Source: an uncultured Pelagibacteraceae bacterium
Lineage (GTDB): Bacteria > Pseudomonadota > Alphaproteobacteria > Pelagibacterales > Pelagibacteraceae
NCBI GenBank assembly: GCA_902596785.1
Contig: CACJVG010000002.1
Location: 28,030-92,029, forward strand
Reading direction: 5' to 3'
Length of the DNA stretch: 64,000 nucleotides
Shown here: piece by piece, positions 39,245 through 48,905 of the stretch
Layout of the letters: each line of letters starts with the position of its first letter
How positions within the stretch are numbered: the stretch's first letter is position 1
Program-made: the position numbers and the translations under genes
The notes under the pieces: generated by a model
The model's input: only the letters and a program-made list of their open reading frames with translations
Databases searched by the model: none
What the model was told of the DNA's origin: nothing

Positions 39245-40213
39245 TTAAGAAATATTTGATTGTAAAATTGTATGAACGTGTACAACACCTATAGTTGTAT
39301 AAGGTTTCTTCTTATTGAATACTGCCAATGATGTTATCTTTTTTCTATTCATCAATGATAAAGCTTTCGCTGCTAATTCGTTTTTTTCAATTCCAATAGG
39401 TTTTTTTGTCATTATTTTTTCAACAGATAAATCTTGAAAATTTAAATTTTTTTGAGACATTCTTCTTATTTGTCCATCAGTTATTATACCTACAGTTTTT
39501 TTTTTACTATTTCTAACAATCAAAATACCTAATTTTTTTTCACTAAGAATTTTTAAAGCTTTTTTAACTTGAACTTTTGTATCAACAAAAGGTATTTTAT
39601 TTCCTGTCAACATTATATCTTCAACTGTTTTCAATTGAGCACCTAAACTTCCTGCAGGATGTAATTTTTTAAAATCCATTTTATCAAATTTTTTATGGTG
39701 CATTGTTGCTATTGCCAAGGCGTCTCCTAATGCAAGTTGAGCTGTTGTACTTGCAGTTGGTACGATACCAGCTGCTTCTTCAACTTTAGGGATTAGTAAT
39801 TTTATATCGGAAGCTTTATATAAAATAGAGTCTTTTCTAGAAACAATTCCTATTAATAAAATTTTATTTCTGTTGGCATATTGTATTATATTTTTAAGTT
39901 CACTTGTATCTCCGGAATTGCTTATTAGAATTAATATATCTTTTTTTGAAATCATTCCTAAATCCCCGTGTGATGCTTCACTTGCAGAGAGGTTAAAGGA
40001 TGGTGTTCCAACTGATGCAAAAGTCGAAGCTATCTTTGATGCAATTAGACCACTCTTACCAACACCACATAAAATTATTTTAGACTGACATTTTGCGATT
40101 TGAATAATTGCATCATTAAATGATTTATTAATTTTTTTTTTAAGTTGCTGTAAACTTTTTATTTCAAGATTTATTACATCTTTGGCAATAGATATAAATT
40201 TTTTATTTTTCAT
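39245..40213 (-). CDS. kdsD: Arabinose-5-phosphate isomerase (KdsD/KpsF)
   Basis: SIS domain (CGVGKSGLIASKIASTFASVGTPSF, ISNSGDTSEL) plus two CBS domains. Confidence 0.93.
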   Translation of the reverse strand: MKNKKFISIAKDVINLEIKSLQQLKKKINKSFNDAIIQIAKCQSKIILCGVGKSGLIASKIASTFASVGTPSFNLSASEASHGDLGMISKKDILILISNSGDTSELKNIIQYANRNKILLIGIVSRKDSILYKASDIKLLIPKVEEAAGIVPTASTTAQLALGDALAIATMHHKKFDKMDFKKLHPAGSLGAQLKTVEDIMLTGNKIPFVDTKVQVKKALKILSEKKLGILIVRNSKKKTVGIITDGQIRRMSQKNLNFQDLSVEKIMTKKPIGIEKNELAAKALSLMNRKKITSLAVFNKKKPYTTIGVVHVHTILQSNIS

Positions 40214-40821
40214 TAGTGAGACCAAATATCATCCTTAAATAAAGCTAAATCGAGATCAACTCTCGTTTTAAGAAATTTTAAACATTCATGATATAGTTTT
40301 ATTCTATTTTCTCTCTCAAGTATTTTGTTAAGTTCTTCATGAATTTTATGAAGATAAATTACATCATTTGCACAATATTTTAATTGAGCAGCACTCAATT
40401 CTCCCCCAAAATCTGAATTTTGAAATTGTTTACTTACATCTATATTAATAAATTCTTTAATTAAAGTTTTTAATGAATGATTATCCGAGTAAGATCTTGC
40501 AAGTTTTGATGCAATTTTAGTGTCTAAGATATTTTTAGTTTCAGTTTTTAAATAATACTTTATATGAGCCAAATCTGCTCTGCCGTAATGAAAAATTTTT
40601 ATTATATTCTCATTGCTTAGTATTTTTGACAAATTAGGAGCCTGATAATTTTTTCTATCAAATTGGATGATGTGTGCGTCTGAATTGCCTGATGATATTT
40701 GAATTAAACAAAGAGGATCTCGTCTTACATTTAAACCCATAAATTCACCATCTACAGCTAATATATTGCCTAATTTCAAATCATCTGGTAGATCATTTTT
40801 GTGAAGTTGAATATTACTCAT
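40213..40821 (-). CDS. Ribonuclease D-like 3'-5' exonuclease
   Basis: AVDGEFMGLNVRRDPLCLIQIS, HYGRADLAHIKYY, YCANDVIYLHKIHEEL. Confidence 0.87.
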   Translation of the reverse strand: MSNIQLHKNDLPDDLKLGNILAVDGEFMGLNVRRDPLCLIQISSGNSDAHIIQFDRKNYQAPNLSKILSNENIIKIFHYGRADLAHIKYYLKTETKNILDTKIASKLARSYSDNHSLKTLIKEFINIDVSKQFQNSDFGGELSAAQLKYCANDVIYLHKIHEELNKILERENRIKLYHECLKFLKTRVDLDLALFKDDIWSH

Positions 40822-40837
40822 TTTTAAACATATATAT

Positions 40838-41824
40838 ATGAAAGCAAAAAATTGTCTAATCTTTGGTGGTAGTGGCCAAATAGGTAGAAACTTAATTAGA
40901 AAATTAACAAAAAATAATTATCAAGTAACTGTTGTCACAAGAAATATTCACCAAAAAAGCCTAATTATAAAAACACAAGCTAACGCAGGTTATATTGATA
41001 TTGTAGAAGCAAATATTTTTGATGAGGAAAAGATTAGAAAACTTTTTAAAAAGTCAGATATTTGCATAAATTTAGTTGGAATTTTATTTGAGCAAAAAAA
41101 AGGAAGTACTTTTCAAAATATTCATACTGTCTTTCCATCACTATTAGCAAAACTTTCTAAAGAATATAATCTGAAACACTTTATTCATTTATCAGCGCTA
41201 GCAGTAGATAAAGCTAATGACTCACTTTATGCACAAAGTAAAATTGAAGGTGAAAGTAGAATTTTTAAAAACTTTCCTTTAGCAACAATTTTACGACCAT
41301 CTGTTGTTTATTCAGTAGATGATAATTTTACAACAAATTTTATGACTTTATTAAATAGACTTCCGTTATTCCCAATTTATTACAATGGAAAGACTAAGTT
41401 TTCACCGATACATTGCTCTGACGTTACAGATATAATTTATCATATTATTTCAAATAATATTTATTCTAAAATAATTGAATGTGTAGGTCCTGAAGTAATT
41501 ACATTCAAAGAAATCTTGCAAAGATTACTTATTCTTATTGGTAAAAAAAGAATTTTGTTACCATTTCCTTTACCTTTAGCTCAAATTTCTGCAAGTTTAT
41601 TTGAATTATTGCCAAATCCTTTACTTACTAGGGATCAATTAAGACTACTAAAATATGATAATATTCCGTCTGGCAGATATAAAACAAATTCTGAAATTGG
41701 CATACCAAGTTTAAGATATTTTAATGAAGAGGTAAAAAAATATTGTTATATGTGGAAAGATGGTGGGCAGTTTTCAACAGAAAAATATATATCAAATAAC
41801 GATTTAGAAAATAAAGCTAATTAA
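40838..41824 (+). CDS. NAD(P)-binding epimerase, complex I NDUFA9-like
   Basis: IFGGSGQIGRNLIRKL, LRPSVVYSVDDNFTTNF. Confidence 0.84.
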   Translation: MKAKNCLIFGGSGQIGRNLIRKLTKNNYQVTVVTRNIHQKSLIIKTQANAGYIDIVEANIFDEEKIRKLFKKSDICINLVGILFEQKKGSTFQNIHTVFPSLLAKLSKEYNLKHFIHLSALAVDKANDSLYAQSKIEGESRIFKNFPLATILRPSVVYSVDDNFTTNFMTLLNRLPLFPIYYNGKTKFSPIHCSDVTDIIYHIISNNIYSKIIECVGPEVITFKEILQRLLILIGKKRILLPFPLPLAQISASLFELLPNPLLTRDQLRLLKYDNIPSGRYKTNSEIGIPSLRYFNEEVKKYCYMWKDGGQFSTEKYISNNDLENKAN

Positions 41825-41828
41825 ATTC

Positions 41829-42323
41829 TTAAGCTGATTGAATTTTTTTGTCAATCAATTCTGGAACTTCCTCTTTTTCTGATAAATCCTCTTTTTTACC
41901 TTTTGGTTGATAAGCATATAGTAAATGAAGCTTGCAATAAGAAAAATCTTTCAAAGATGATCTTCCACAAAAGTAAAATGATTTTTCATCTGGATGACCA
42001 ACAGGCCATTTGCAAGAGCTTTCATCAAGCTCCTCTAATTGTTTTGGATTTTCGGGCTCAAAGTCTTTTTCTATTATTAGTGATTTAAATTTACTTCTCC
42101 GACTTTTTCTTGTTCTTCCATTTTTTTCTTCAAAAGAATTATCAAAGTTTTGACTTGAGGTAGCTGTCCTGGTTTTAATTTTTGCTGATAAATTTAACCT
42201 ATGTGCTTTTCCAATCACTGCATTTCGACTTATACCGCCAATGATTTCCGCAATTTGGCTAGCAGTATTTCCTTTGCCCCAGAGTTCTTTTAATTTTGTA
42301 ACTTTTTCCTCAGTCCAACTCAT
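41829..42323 (-). CDS. gcrA: GcrA cell-cycle regulator
   Basis: MSWTEEKVTKLKELWGKGNTASQIAEIIGGISRNAVIGKAHRL; C-terminal CKWPVGHP...FCGR...YCKLH. Confidence 0.93.
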   Translation of the reverse strand: MSWTEEKVTKLKELWGKGNTASQIAEIIGGISRNAVIGKAHRLNLSAKIKTRTATSSQNFDNSFEEKNGRTRKSRRSKFKSLIIEKDFEPENPKQLEELDESSCKWPVGHPDEKSFYFCGRSSLKDFSYCKLHLLYAYQPKGKKEDLSEKEEVPELIDKKIQSA

Positions 42324-42330
42324 AATCAAT

Positions 42331-42363
42331 ATATTGTATCTTGTTTATATAAAACAACAATAT
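42331..42363 (-). promoter_or_regulatory. Inverted repeat directly upstream of gcrA
   Basis: ATATTG-tatc-TTGTTT-atata-AAACAA-CAATAT: two consecutive perfect 6-bp arms. Confidence 0.35.
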
Positions 42364-42492
42364 ACTGATATAAAATTAAATTAAACAATCAAAAAATGAG
42401 ACTTATCAACATTAAATTAAGTTAGTAAGTATGTATATATTTTCAATCCCAACTTGTATTAATAATTAAACTTTATAAAACAAATTAAATTT

Positions 42493-43659
42493 ATGAGTTA
42501 TTTGGCTAAAAATTATAATAGAAAAAAAATTTCCTTTAGATATGGCAAAGGTAGTTATTTGTATTCCACTAATAAAAAAAAATATTTAGATTTTGTGCAG
42601 GGAATAGCGGTTAATTCTTTAGGTCATGCAAATCCTAAATTAATAAAAACTATAAAAGATCAATCAAAAAAATTATGGCATGTATCAAATGCATTTCAAA
42701 TTCCAGAGGGAGAAAAATTGGCTAAAAAGTTATGTAAAAAAACTTTTGCTGATTATGTAATGTTTCAAAATAGTGGGGCAGAAGCTACAGAAGCAGCAAT
42801 TAAAGTTGCTAGACGATATTTTTATTCAATAGGTAAACCAAATAAAAATAGAATTTTATGTATTAAAAACTCTTTCCATGGAAGAACTTTAGCAGCAATT
42901 TTTGCCAGTGGATCAAAGAAAATGACAGAGGGATTTGGTCCAAAAGTAACAGGTTTTGATCACTTTAGCTTTGGGGATCATAATTCTCTTAAAAAAAAAA
43001 TTAATAAAAATACCGCTGCTATTATGGTTGAAACAATTATGGGCGAAGGTGGCATTAAAGTGATTCCAGATTGGTGCTTAAAAGAATTAAGAGCATTATG
43101 TAACAAGAAAAAAATATTATTAATACTCGACGAAGTTCAATGTGGAATTGGAAGATCTGGTGATTTCTTTGCTTTTGAAAAATCTAAAGTAAAACCTGAT
43201 ATTGTACCAATTGCAAAAGGTATAGGCGGAGGATTTCCTATTGGCGCAGTTTTAATGAATAAAAAAGTTGCATCAAGCATGACGCCAGGTACTCATGGAT
43301 CAACATTTGGAGGAAATCCATTAGCTATGTCTGTTGGAAATACTGTAATGGATATTATATCAAATAAGAAATTTTTAAATAATGTAAAAAGCTTATCTAA
43401 ATATTTTTTATTTAAATTAAATAAAATTCAACAAAAATATCCAAATATAATTAAGCAAATAAGAGGAAAGGGTTTTTTGATTGGGATACAGTTGTATAAA
43501 GATCAATCTGAGTTTATTAAAAAATTAATGAATAATCAATTATTGACTATTAGAGCAGCAGAAAATGTTGTTCGTATTTTACCTCCATTAAATGTTAAAA
43601 AAAAAGAAATAGATTTAGCAATAAAAATTATCGAAAAGGTTTGTTCACAAATAAAATAA
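42493..43659 (+). CDS. argD: Acetylornithine aminotransferase
   Basis: FQNSGAEATEAAIKVARRY, FHGRTLAAI, LILDEVQCGIGRSG, HGSTFGGNPLA. Confidence 0.95.
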   Translation: MSYLAKNYNRKKISFRYGKGSYLYSTNKKKYLDFVQGIAVNSLGHANPKLIKTIKDQSKKLWHVSNAFQIPEGEKLAKKLCKKTFADYVMFQNSGAEATEAAIKVARRYFYSIGKPNKNRILCIKNSFHGRTLAAIFASGSKKMTEGFGPKVTGFDHFSFGDHNSLKKKINKNTAAIMVETIMGEGGIKVIPDWCLKELRALCNKKKILLILDEVQCGIGRSGDFFAFEKSKVKPDIVPIAKGIGGGFPIGAVLMNKKVASSMTPGTHGSTFGGNPLAMSVGNTVMDIISNKKFLNNVKSLSKYFLFKLNKIQQKYPNIIKQIRGKGFLIGIQLYKDQSEFIKKLMNNQLLTIRAAENVVRILPPLNVKKKEIDLAIKIIEKVCSQIK

Positions 43660-43660
43660 T

Positions 43661-44590
43661 ATGAAACATTTCATAAATTTAAAAGATATTCCTGCAAAAG
43701 ATCTTAGAAAGATTATTAGTGATGCTAAGAAAAGAAAGAATTCAAGAAATAAACTAAATACTCTTGAGGTTGATAAAGGTGCACCTCTTAAAGGTAAGAT
43801 TTTAATACAAATGTTTGAGAAGGCTAGCTCAAGAACAAGGATTAGTTTTTATTTAGCAATTAAACAACTAGGAGGAGGGACTTTAACACTTCGATCTAAT
43901 GAGCTTCATTTAGGTCAAGGAGGTGAGAGTATTGCTGATACTGCTAAAATTCTATCTACTTATGGTGATGGATTTATGATGAGAACTGATAGTGATAAAA
44001 AGATAGAGGACTTCAAAAGATATTTATCAGTACCAATTATTAATGGTCTAAGCCCGTCTTCACATCCTACACAAGTTTTATCTGATATTTTTACAGTTGA
44101 AGAAATAATAAAAAAACCTATTTCAAAATTAAATATTTGTTGGATTGGTGATTCAAATAATGTTTTGGATAGTTTGATAGCTGCATCAGTAAAATTTTCT
44201 TTCAAGTTAAGTATTGGTTGTCCAAAAAAATTTGAACCAGGAAAAAAAGTTAGAAATTGGGTCAAAAAAAATAATAAAAAAATTTATATTTATAATGATG
44301 CAAAAAAAGCAGTTTCAAATGCAGATGTAATTTTTTCAGATAAAGTTATTTCTTTAAATGACAAAGTTAATAAGAAGAAAAAAATAAAAGCATTTAAAAA
44401 TTTTAAAATTGATAAAAAATTAATGAGTCATGCAAAAAAAAACTGCATTTTTTTACATTGTTTACCTAGAGGAGACGAAGTGAGTGATGATGTTTTCTTG
44501 GGAAATAAATCACACGTATGGCAACAAGCACTCAACAGAGTTCACGTACAAAAAAGTATTTTATTATATTGTTTTGGAAAATTAAGGTAG
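43661..44590 (+). CDS. argF: Ornithine carbamoyltransferase
   Basis: FEKASSRTRISFYLA, SSHPTQVLSDIFT, HCLPRGDEVSDDVF. Confidence 0.95.
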   Translation: MKHFINLKDIPAKDLRKIISDAKKRKNSRNKLNTLEVDKGAPLKGKILIQMFEKASSRTRISFYLAIKQLGGGTLTLRSNELHLGQGGESIADTAKILSTYGDGFMMRTDSDKKIEDFKRYLSVPIINGLSPSSHPTQVLSDIFTVEEIIKKPISKLNICWIGDSNNVLDSLIAASVKFSFKLSIGCPKKFEPGKKVRNWVKKNNKKIYIYNDAKKAVSNADVIFSDKVISLNDKVNKKKKIKAFKNFKIDKKLMSHAKKNCIFLHCLPRGDEVSDDVFLGNKSHVWQQALNRVHVQKSILLYCFGKLR

Positions 44591-45121
44591 CGGCAAAGGG
44601 CTATCTGAATTTTCGTTTAGATATTTTATTACAGAGGCTCTATCTTTTTCTTTTCTAAGACCCGCATATGCCATTTTTGTTCCCTTTATCCATTTAGCGG
44701 GTTTAATTAAAAATCCGTTCAGTTCTTCAAAAGTCCAATTCTTATCATATGCTACTAGGGCTTTGGAATATTTATAGTCTTCAATCGCTCCAACTTTTCT
44801 TCCTACAACATTATACAGAGCTGGACCTATAGCATTCTTTCCTCCTTTAACAATTGAATGACAAGCTGCACATTTTTTAAAAACTTTTTCACCATGCGCA
44901 ATATCTCCCATTGCCATTAATGCTGATATATCAATTTTATCTGACGTCGTGCTTGAGCTGGTTGTGGATACAGTAGTGGCAACTTCAACTTCAACTGAAT
45001 AACCAGGTGTTTCAGGTTTCTCTACATGAAATATAACATCAGATAATTTTCCAATACCGATAACAAGTAAAGCGACCATTAAAACTGCAGCAACTATTTT
45101 ATTTATTTCGAAAGAATCCAT
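44582..45121 (-). CDS. Membrane-anchored c-type cytochrome (CycM-like)
   Basis: N-terminal TM, CAACHS heme site, KWIKGTKMAYAGLRKEKDRASVIKYL. Confidence 0.92.
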   Translation of the reverse strand: MDSFEINKIVAAVLMVALLVIGIGKLSDVIFHVEKPETPGYSVEVEVATTVSTTSSSTTSDKIDISALMAMGDIAHGEKVFKKCAACHSIVKGGKNAIGPALYNVVGRKVGAIEDYKYSKALVAYDKNWTFEELNGFLIKPAKWIKGTKMAYAGLRKEKDRASVIKYLNENSDSPLPLP

Positions 45122-45234
45122 TTTTTCTAAATTTTGTAGTGAACGTATAACATGATAAATTAAAAAAAAGCTAAAATTTAATGTATAAATTTGCCTCTAT
45201 AGTTGTTTAATGAGTATAATAATTTGAAAATATA

Positions 45235-45966
45235 ATGAAAACTTTAGTAATTATACCCTCTAGAATGTCCGCCACTAGGCTTCCAGGTAAACCTTTGTTA
45301 AAAATAAATGGTTTATCAATTATTTCACATGTATCTAAAAAGGCAGAAGAGGCCAATATTGGAGATGTGATTGTAGCCACTGAGGATCAGGAAATTATTG
45401 ACGATGTTAAAGGAAATGGTTTTAATGCTATTTTAACTAGCAATAAACACAAAACAGGTACAGATAGAATTTATGAGGCACTTAAAAAATTAAATATTAG
45501 GGATGTTGATTTTGTTATGAATTTACAAGGCGATGAACCAGCAATCGATATCCAAGATTTAGTAAGACTGAATGATAAAATGTTACAAAATCCTTCTAAA
45601 ATAGGAACTCTTGCTGCAATAATAAAAGACAACAAAAACTTAAAAAATGAAAATATTGTAAAGGTAATTACAGAAAATACTTTAAGGGACAACAATTTTC
45701 CAAAGAGCATATCTTTTTTAAGAAATTCTGAGAGGATAAATAATATTTATCATCATATTGGCGTTTATTGTTATTCAAAAGATTCACTCGAAAAATTTGT
45801 TCAATTAAGTCAATCTAAAAATGAAATAGAAAATCGGTTAGAGCAATTAAGAGCGTTAGACAATAATATTGATATAAATGTATCACTTGCAAAGTCATCT
45901 CCAATAGGAGTAGATACAGAGGAAGATTATATAGCCTTGAAAAAAATAATGGAATATAAGAATTGA
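45235..45966 (+). CDS. kdsB: 3-deoxy-manno-octulosonate cytidylyltransferase
   Basis: VIIPSRMSATRLPGKPLL, NLQGDEPAI, HHIGVYCYSKDSL. Confidence 0.95.
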   Translation: MKTLVIIPSRMSATRLPGKPLLKINGLSIISHVSKKAEEANIGDVIVATEDQEIIDDVKGNGFNAILTSNKHKTGTDRIYEALKKLNIRDVDFVMNLQGDEPAIDIQDLVRLNDKMLQNPSKIGTLAAIIKDNKNLKNENIVKVITENTLRDNNFPKSISFLRNSERINNIYHHIGVYCYSKDSLEKFVQLSQSKNEIENRLEQLRALDNNIDINVSLAKSSPIGVDTEEDYIALKKIMEYKN

Positions 45967-46799
45967 TGAGTAAAATTTATTTTCAAGGGACCTTTGGTGC
46001 GTATTCACACTTAGCAGCACTTTCTATCGATCCTAAAGCAAAAATCTTGCCTTGCAAAACTTTTGATGATTGTTTTAACAAAGCATCTGAAGAGCCAGAT
46101 AGTAGAATTATAATCCCAGAGTCAAATAGAATCACTGGTAACATTGGAATTGAATATTTAATATTTAAACACAGGCTTAATATTTATAAAGAGCATTTTC
46201 AAAAAATTGAACACAACTTATTAGGACAACCTGGTGCTAAATTAAAAGATATCAAAGAAGTATACTCACACGCTCAAGGACTTTCTCAGTGTTCAAAATT
46301 TATAAAAGAAAATAATTTAGCAGAACATATTAGAGCAGATACAGCTGGATCTGCTGAAATGATTTCTAAAACAAAAGATATTAAGCAATCAGCTATTGCG
46401 TCCTCATTGAGTGCCGAAATTTATGGTTTAGAAGTAATTAAAAAAAATATAGAAAACGAAAGTGGAAATTTGACAAGATTTTTGGTTATGGGAAAAAAAA
46501 TTTCTCAACCAGAATTTAAAGATAAAACTTACATAACCTCTTTTCTATTTAAATTGAAAAGTAAGCCAGCCGCCCTATATCAATCACTTGGAGGTTTTGC
46601 AATTAATGGTGTAAATTTAACTAAACTACAAAGTTATCCAGAAAAAAATAGTTTCGACTCTTATTTTTTCTTATGTGATTTGGATGGACACATCGAAGAT
46701 CCAAAAGTTCAGAAATCTCTTGAAGAGCTAGGTCTACATTGTGAGGATTTTCACGTTCTAGGTGTTTTCGAAGCAGATAACTTGAGACAAAAAAAATAA
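45963..46799 (+). CDS. pheA: Prephenate dehydratase
   Basis: FQGTFGAYSHLAAL, ESGNLTRFLVMG, ACT domain NLTKLQSYPEKNSFDSYFFLCDLDGH. Confidence 0.92.
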   Translation: MMSKIYFQGTFGAYSHLAALSIDPKAKILPCKTFDDCFNKASEEPDSRIIIPESNRITGNIGIEYLIFKHRLNIYKEHFQKIEHNLLGQPGAKLKDIKEVYSHAQGLSQCSKFIKENNLAEHIRADTAGSAEMISKTKDIKQSAIASSLSAEIYGLEVIKKNIENESGNLTRFLVMGKKISQPEFKDKTYITSFLFKLKSKPAALYQSLGGFAINGVNLTKLQSYPEKNSFDSYFFLCDLDGHIEDPKVQKSLEELGLHCEDFHVLGVFEADNLRQKK

Positions 46800-46833
46800 G
46801 AATCTTTTCTTGTAGATTAGAAATTTTAACTGC

Positions 46834-46839
46834 TATAAT
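46834..46839 (+). promoter_or_regulatory. Extended -10 promoter of SRP RNA
   Basis: TGCTATAAT seven nt upstream of the SRP RNA 5' helix. Confidence 0.6.
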
Positions 46840-46845
46840 GGTTTT

Positions 46846-46929
46846 GGAGGCTAGAGGTGAATGCTGCTTGAACCCGACCAGATCTTAACGGAAGCAGTCG
46901 TAGAGACAGTTATTCAGGTTCTAGTCTCC
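46846..46929 (+). ncRNA. ffs: Small (bacterial 4.5S-type) SRP RNA
   Basis: Terminal helix GGAGGCTAGA / TCTAGTCTCC; domain IV GACCAGATCTTAACGGAAGCAGTC with conserved CAG...GGAAGCAG; directly upstream of dnaX. Confidence 0.87.
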
Positions 46930-46939
46930 TTATGGATAT

Positions 46940-48592
46940 ATGAATAATAACTCAAAAGTATTAGCTTTAAAATATAGACCACAAACTTTTGATGATCTTA
47001 TTGGTCAAGAGGTTGTTGCAGAAACTATTACCAACTCGATTAAAGCTGACAAAATACCTAATGCATATTTGTTTACTGGAATAAGGGGAATAGGAAAAAC
47101 TACAACAGCACGAATTGTTGCAAAAGCACTTAATTGCTTAAATGGAATAGAAAATAAATGTAAAATTAAATGTGATAATTGTGATGCGATTACAAACTCA
47201 AATCATATCGATGTTCTTGAGATGGATGCGGCAAGCAAAACAGGTGTTGATGACGTAAGAGATTTAATCGAATTTTCAAGATATGGGCCGACCTCGGCTA
47301 AATATAAAATCTTCATTATTGATGAAGTTCATATGTTAAGCAAACAAGCATTTAATGCTTTATTAAAAACTTTAGAAGAACCACCAGAATATCTAAAATT
47401 TATTTTTGCAACTACAGAAATTAAAAAAATTCCAATTACAGTTGTATCTAGATGTCAAAGATTTGATCTATCTAGAATTAAATCCTCAGAATTATTCGAG
47501 TTTATTAAAAAAATTAAAGACAAGGAAAATGGAAAAATAAGCGATGATGCTTTAAAGCTTATAGTAAAAATTTCAGAGGGCTCTGTTAGAGATGCTTTAT
47601 CATTATTGGATAGAGCATTATTAAGTTTGGATGATGGAAAAGAATTAGATTTAAATTCAGCTCAGAAAATTTTTGGATATTTCGATAAATCTCAATTAAT
47701 TGATTTGTTTGAGTTAATTTTAAAAGGTGAAGAAACAAAAGTAATAAGTATTTATAGAAAAATTTATGACCAAGGTGTTGAACCAAAGGTTTTTATTAAT
47801 GATTTCTTAGAGTTACTTTATTACTTTAAAAATATTAATTCTCTAAACTTAGAAAGTACAAACTTCTCATTAAATGATGAAGAATTTTCTAAAATTAAAA
47901 ATTTATCAAATCAAATTGACCCAGACGTATTAATATTATTTTGGCAATTTGCCATCTCTTCTCTCGAAGAGATAGACATAGTATCTAATCAACACCTTTC
48001 AATTGAGATGTTCTTGATAAGACTAATGCATTTAAGTTCTGTAAAATCTGAAAATAAAATTGAAAATGTTGAGACTAATTTGAATAGTGAAAATTTTGTA
48101 AAGAACACAGAAAGTGAATTATCCTCTAAAACAATTAATCAAATCAAGAATGTTGCACAGGAAGAAAAAACCAAACCAGAAGTTCAGACAGAAATTAAAG
48201 CAGAACATAAAATTAATATAAATGCATTCGAGGATTTAATTGAAATATGTGCAAAAAAAAAGGAGATTAAACTTAAATACGAATTAGAAAAAAATGTTAA
48301 CCTTGTAAAATTTGAAAAAAATAGAATTGAAATATCTTTTAATGAAAGTTTAGATAAAGATTTTGTAAAAGATTTATCATCAAAGCTTTTTGAATGGACC
48401 GGTGAAAGATGGATTATTACGTTTAGTAAATTGAGAGGGCAAATGTCAATAAAAGATAAACAAAAAAATGTTAAAAAACAATTAATCGACGAAATGAAAA
48501 ATTCAGAAATATTTAAAAGTGTGATGGATAAATTTCCTGATGCCGAGTTAATAGATGTAAATTCAAAGAAAGATGGAGTTAATAATGACTGA
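46940..48592 (+). CDS. dnaX: DNA polymerase III subunit gamma/tau
   Basis: YRPQTFDDLIGQE, GIRGIGKTTTARIVAKALNC, CX8CX2CX2C zinc-module-like, LEMDAASKTGVDDVRDL, IIDEVHMLSKQAFNALLKTLEEPP. Confidence 0.96.
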   Translation: MNNNSKVLALKYRPQTFDDLIGQEVVAETITNSIKADKIPNAYLFTGIRGIGKTTTARIVAKALNCLNGIENKCKIKCDNCDAITNSNHIDVLEMDAASKTGVDDVRDLIEFSRYGPTSAKYKIFIIDEVHMLSKQAFNALLKTLEEPPEYLKFIFATTEIKKIPITVVSRCQRFDLSRIKSSELFEFIKKIKDKENGKISDDALKLIVKISEGSVRDALSLLDRALLSLDDGKELDLNSAQKIFGYFDKSQLIDLFELILKGEETKVISIYRKIYDQGVEPKVFINDFLELLYYFKNINSLNLESTNFSLNDEEFSKIKNLSNQIDPDVLILFWQFAISSLEEIDIVSNQHLSIEMFLIRLMHLSSVKSENKIENVETNLNSENFVKNTESELSSKTINQIKNVAQEEKTKPEVQTEIKAEHKININAFEDLIEICAKKKEIKLKYELEKNVNLVKFEKNRIEISFNESLDKDFVKDLSSKLFEWTGERWIITFSKLRGQMSIKDKQKNVKKQLIDEMKNSEIFKSVMDKFPDAELIDVNSKKDGVNND

Positions 48593-48902
48593 TTTTAGTA
48601 AAATATTAGACAAGGCAAAAGAACTTGAGGCAAAAATGAAAGAAAGCCAACAAAAAATTAAGGAAATTAGAGTTGAAGGAGTTTCGGGTTCAAATTCTGT
48701 GAAGATAACTTTGGATGGTGAGGGAGAGATGCAAACAATAAAGTTATCTGATGAAATTATGAAAGAGGACAAAACCATCATTGAAGATTTAATTGTTGCA
48801 GCACATAATAGTGCTAAATCTCAACTTAAATCAAAAACAACTGAGGAAATTTCAAAAGCAACAGGTGGGTTTGGAATTCCAGGTTTCAAATGGCCCTTAT
48901 AA
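48585..48902 (+). CDS. ybaB: YbaB/EbfC family nucleoid-associated protein
   Basis: Start ATG 48585 (MTDFSKILDKAKELEAKMKESQQKIKEIRVEGVSGSNSVKITLDGEGEM); dnaX-ybaB-recR synteny. Confidence 0.92.
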   Translation: MTDFSKILDKAKELEAKMKESQQKIKEIRVEGVSGSNSVKITLDGEGEMQTIKLSDEIMKEDKTIIEDLIVAAHNSAKSQLKSKTTEEISKATGGFGIPGFKWPL

Positions 48903-48905
48903 AAT

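Noticed and set aside
42366-42492. AT-rich spacer upstream of argD as an ncRNA
   Set aside because: No stable GC-containing stems or terminator; more likely promoter sequence.
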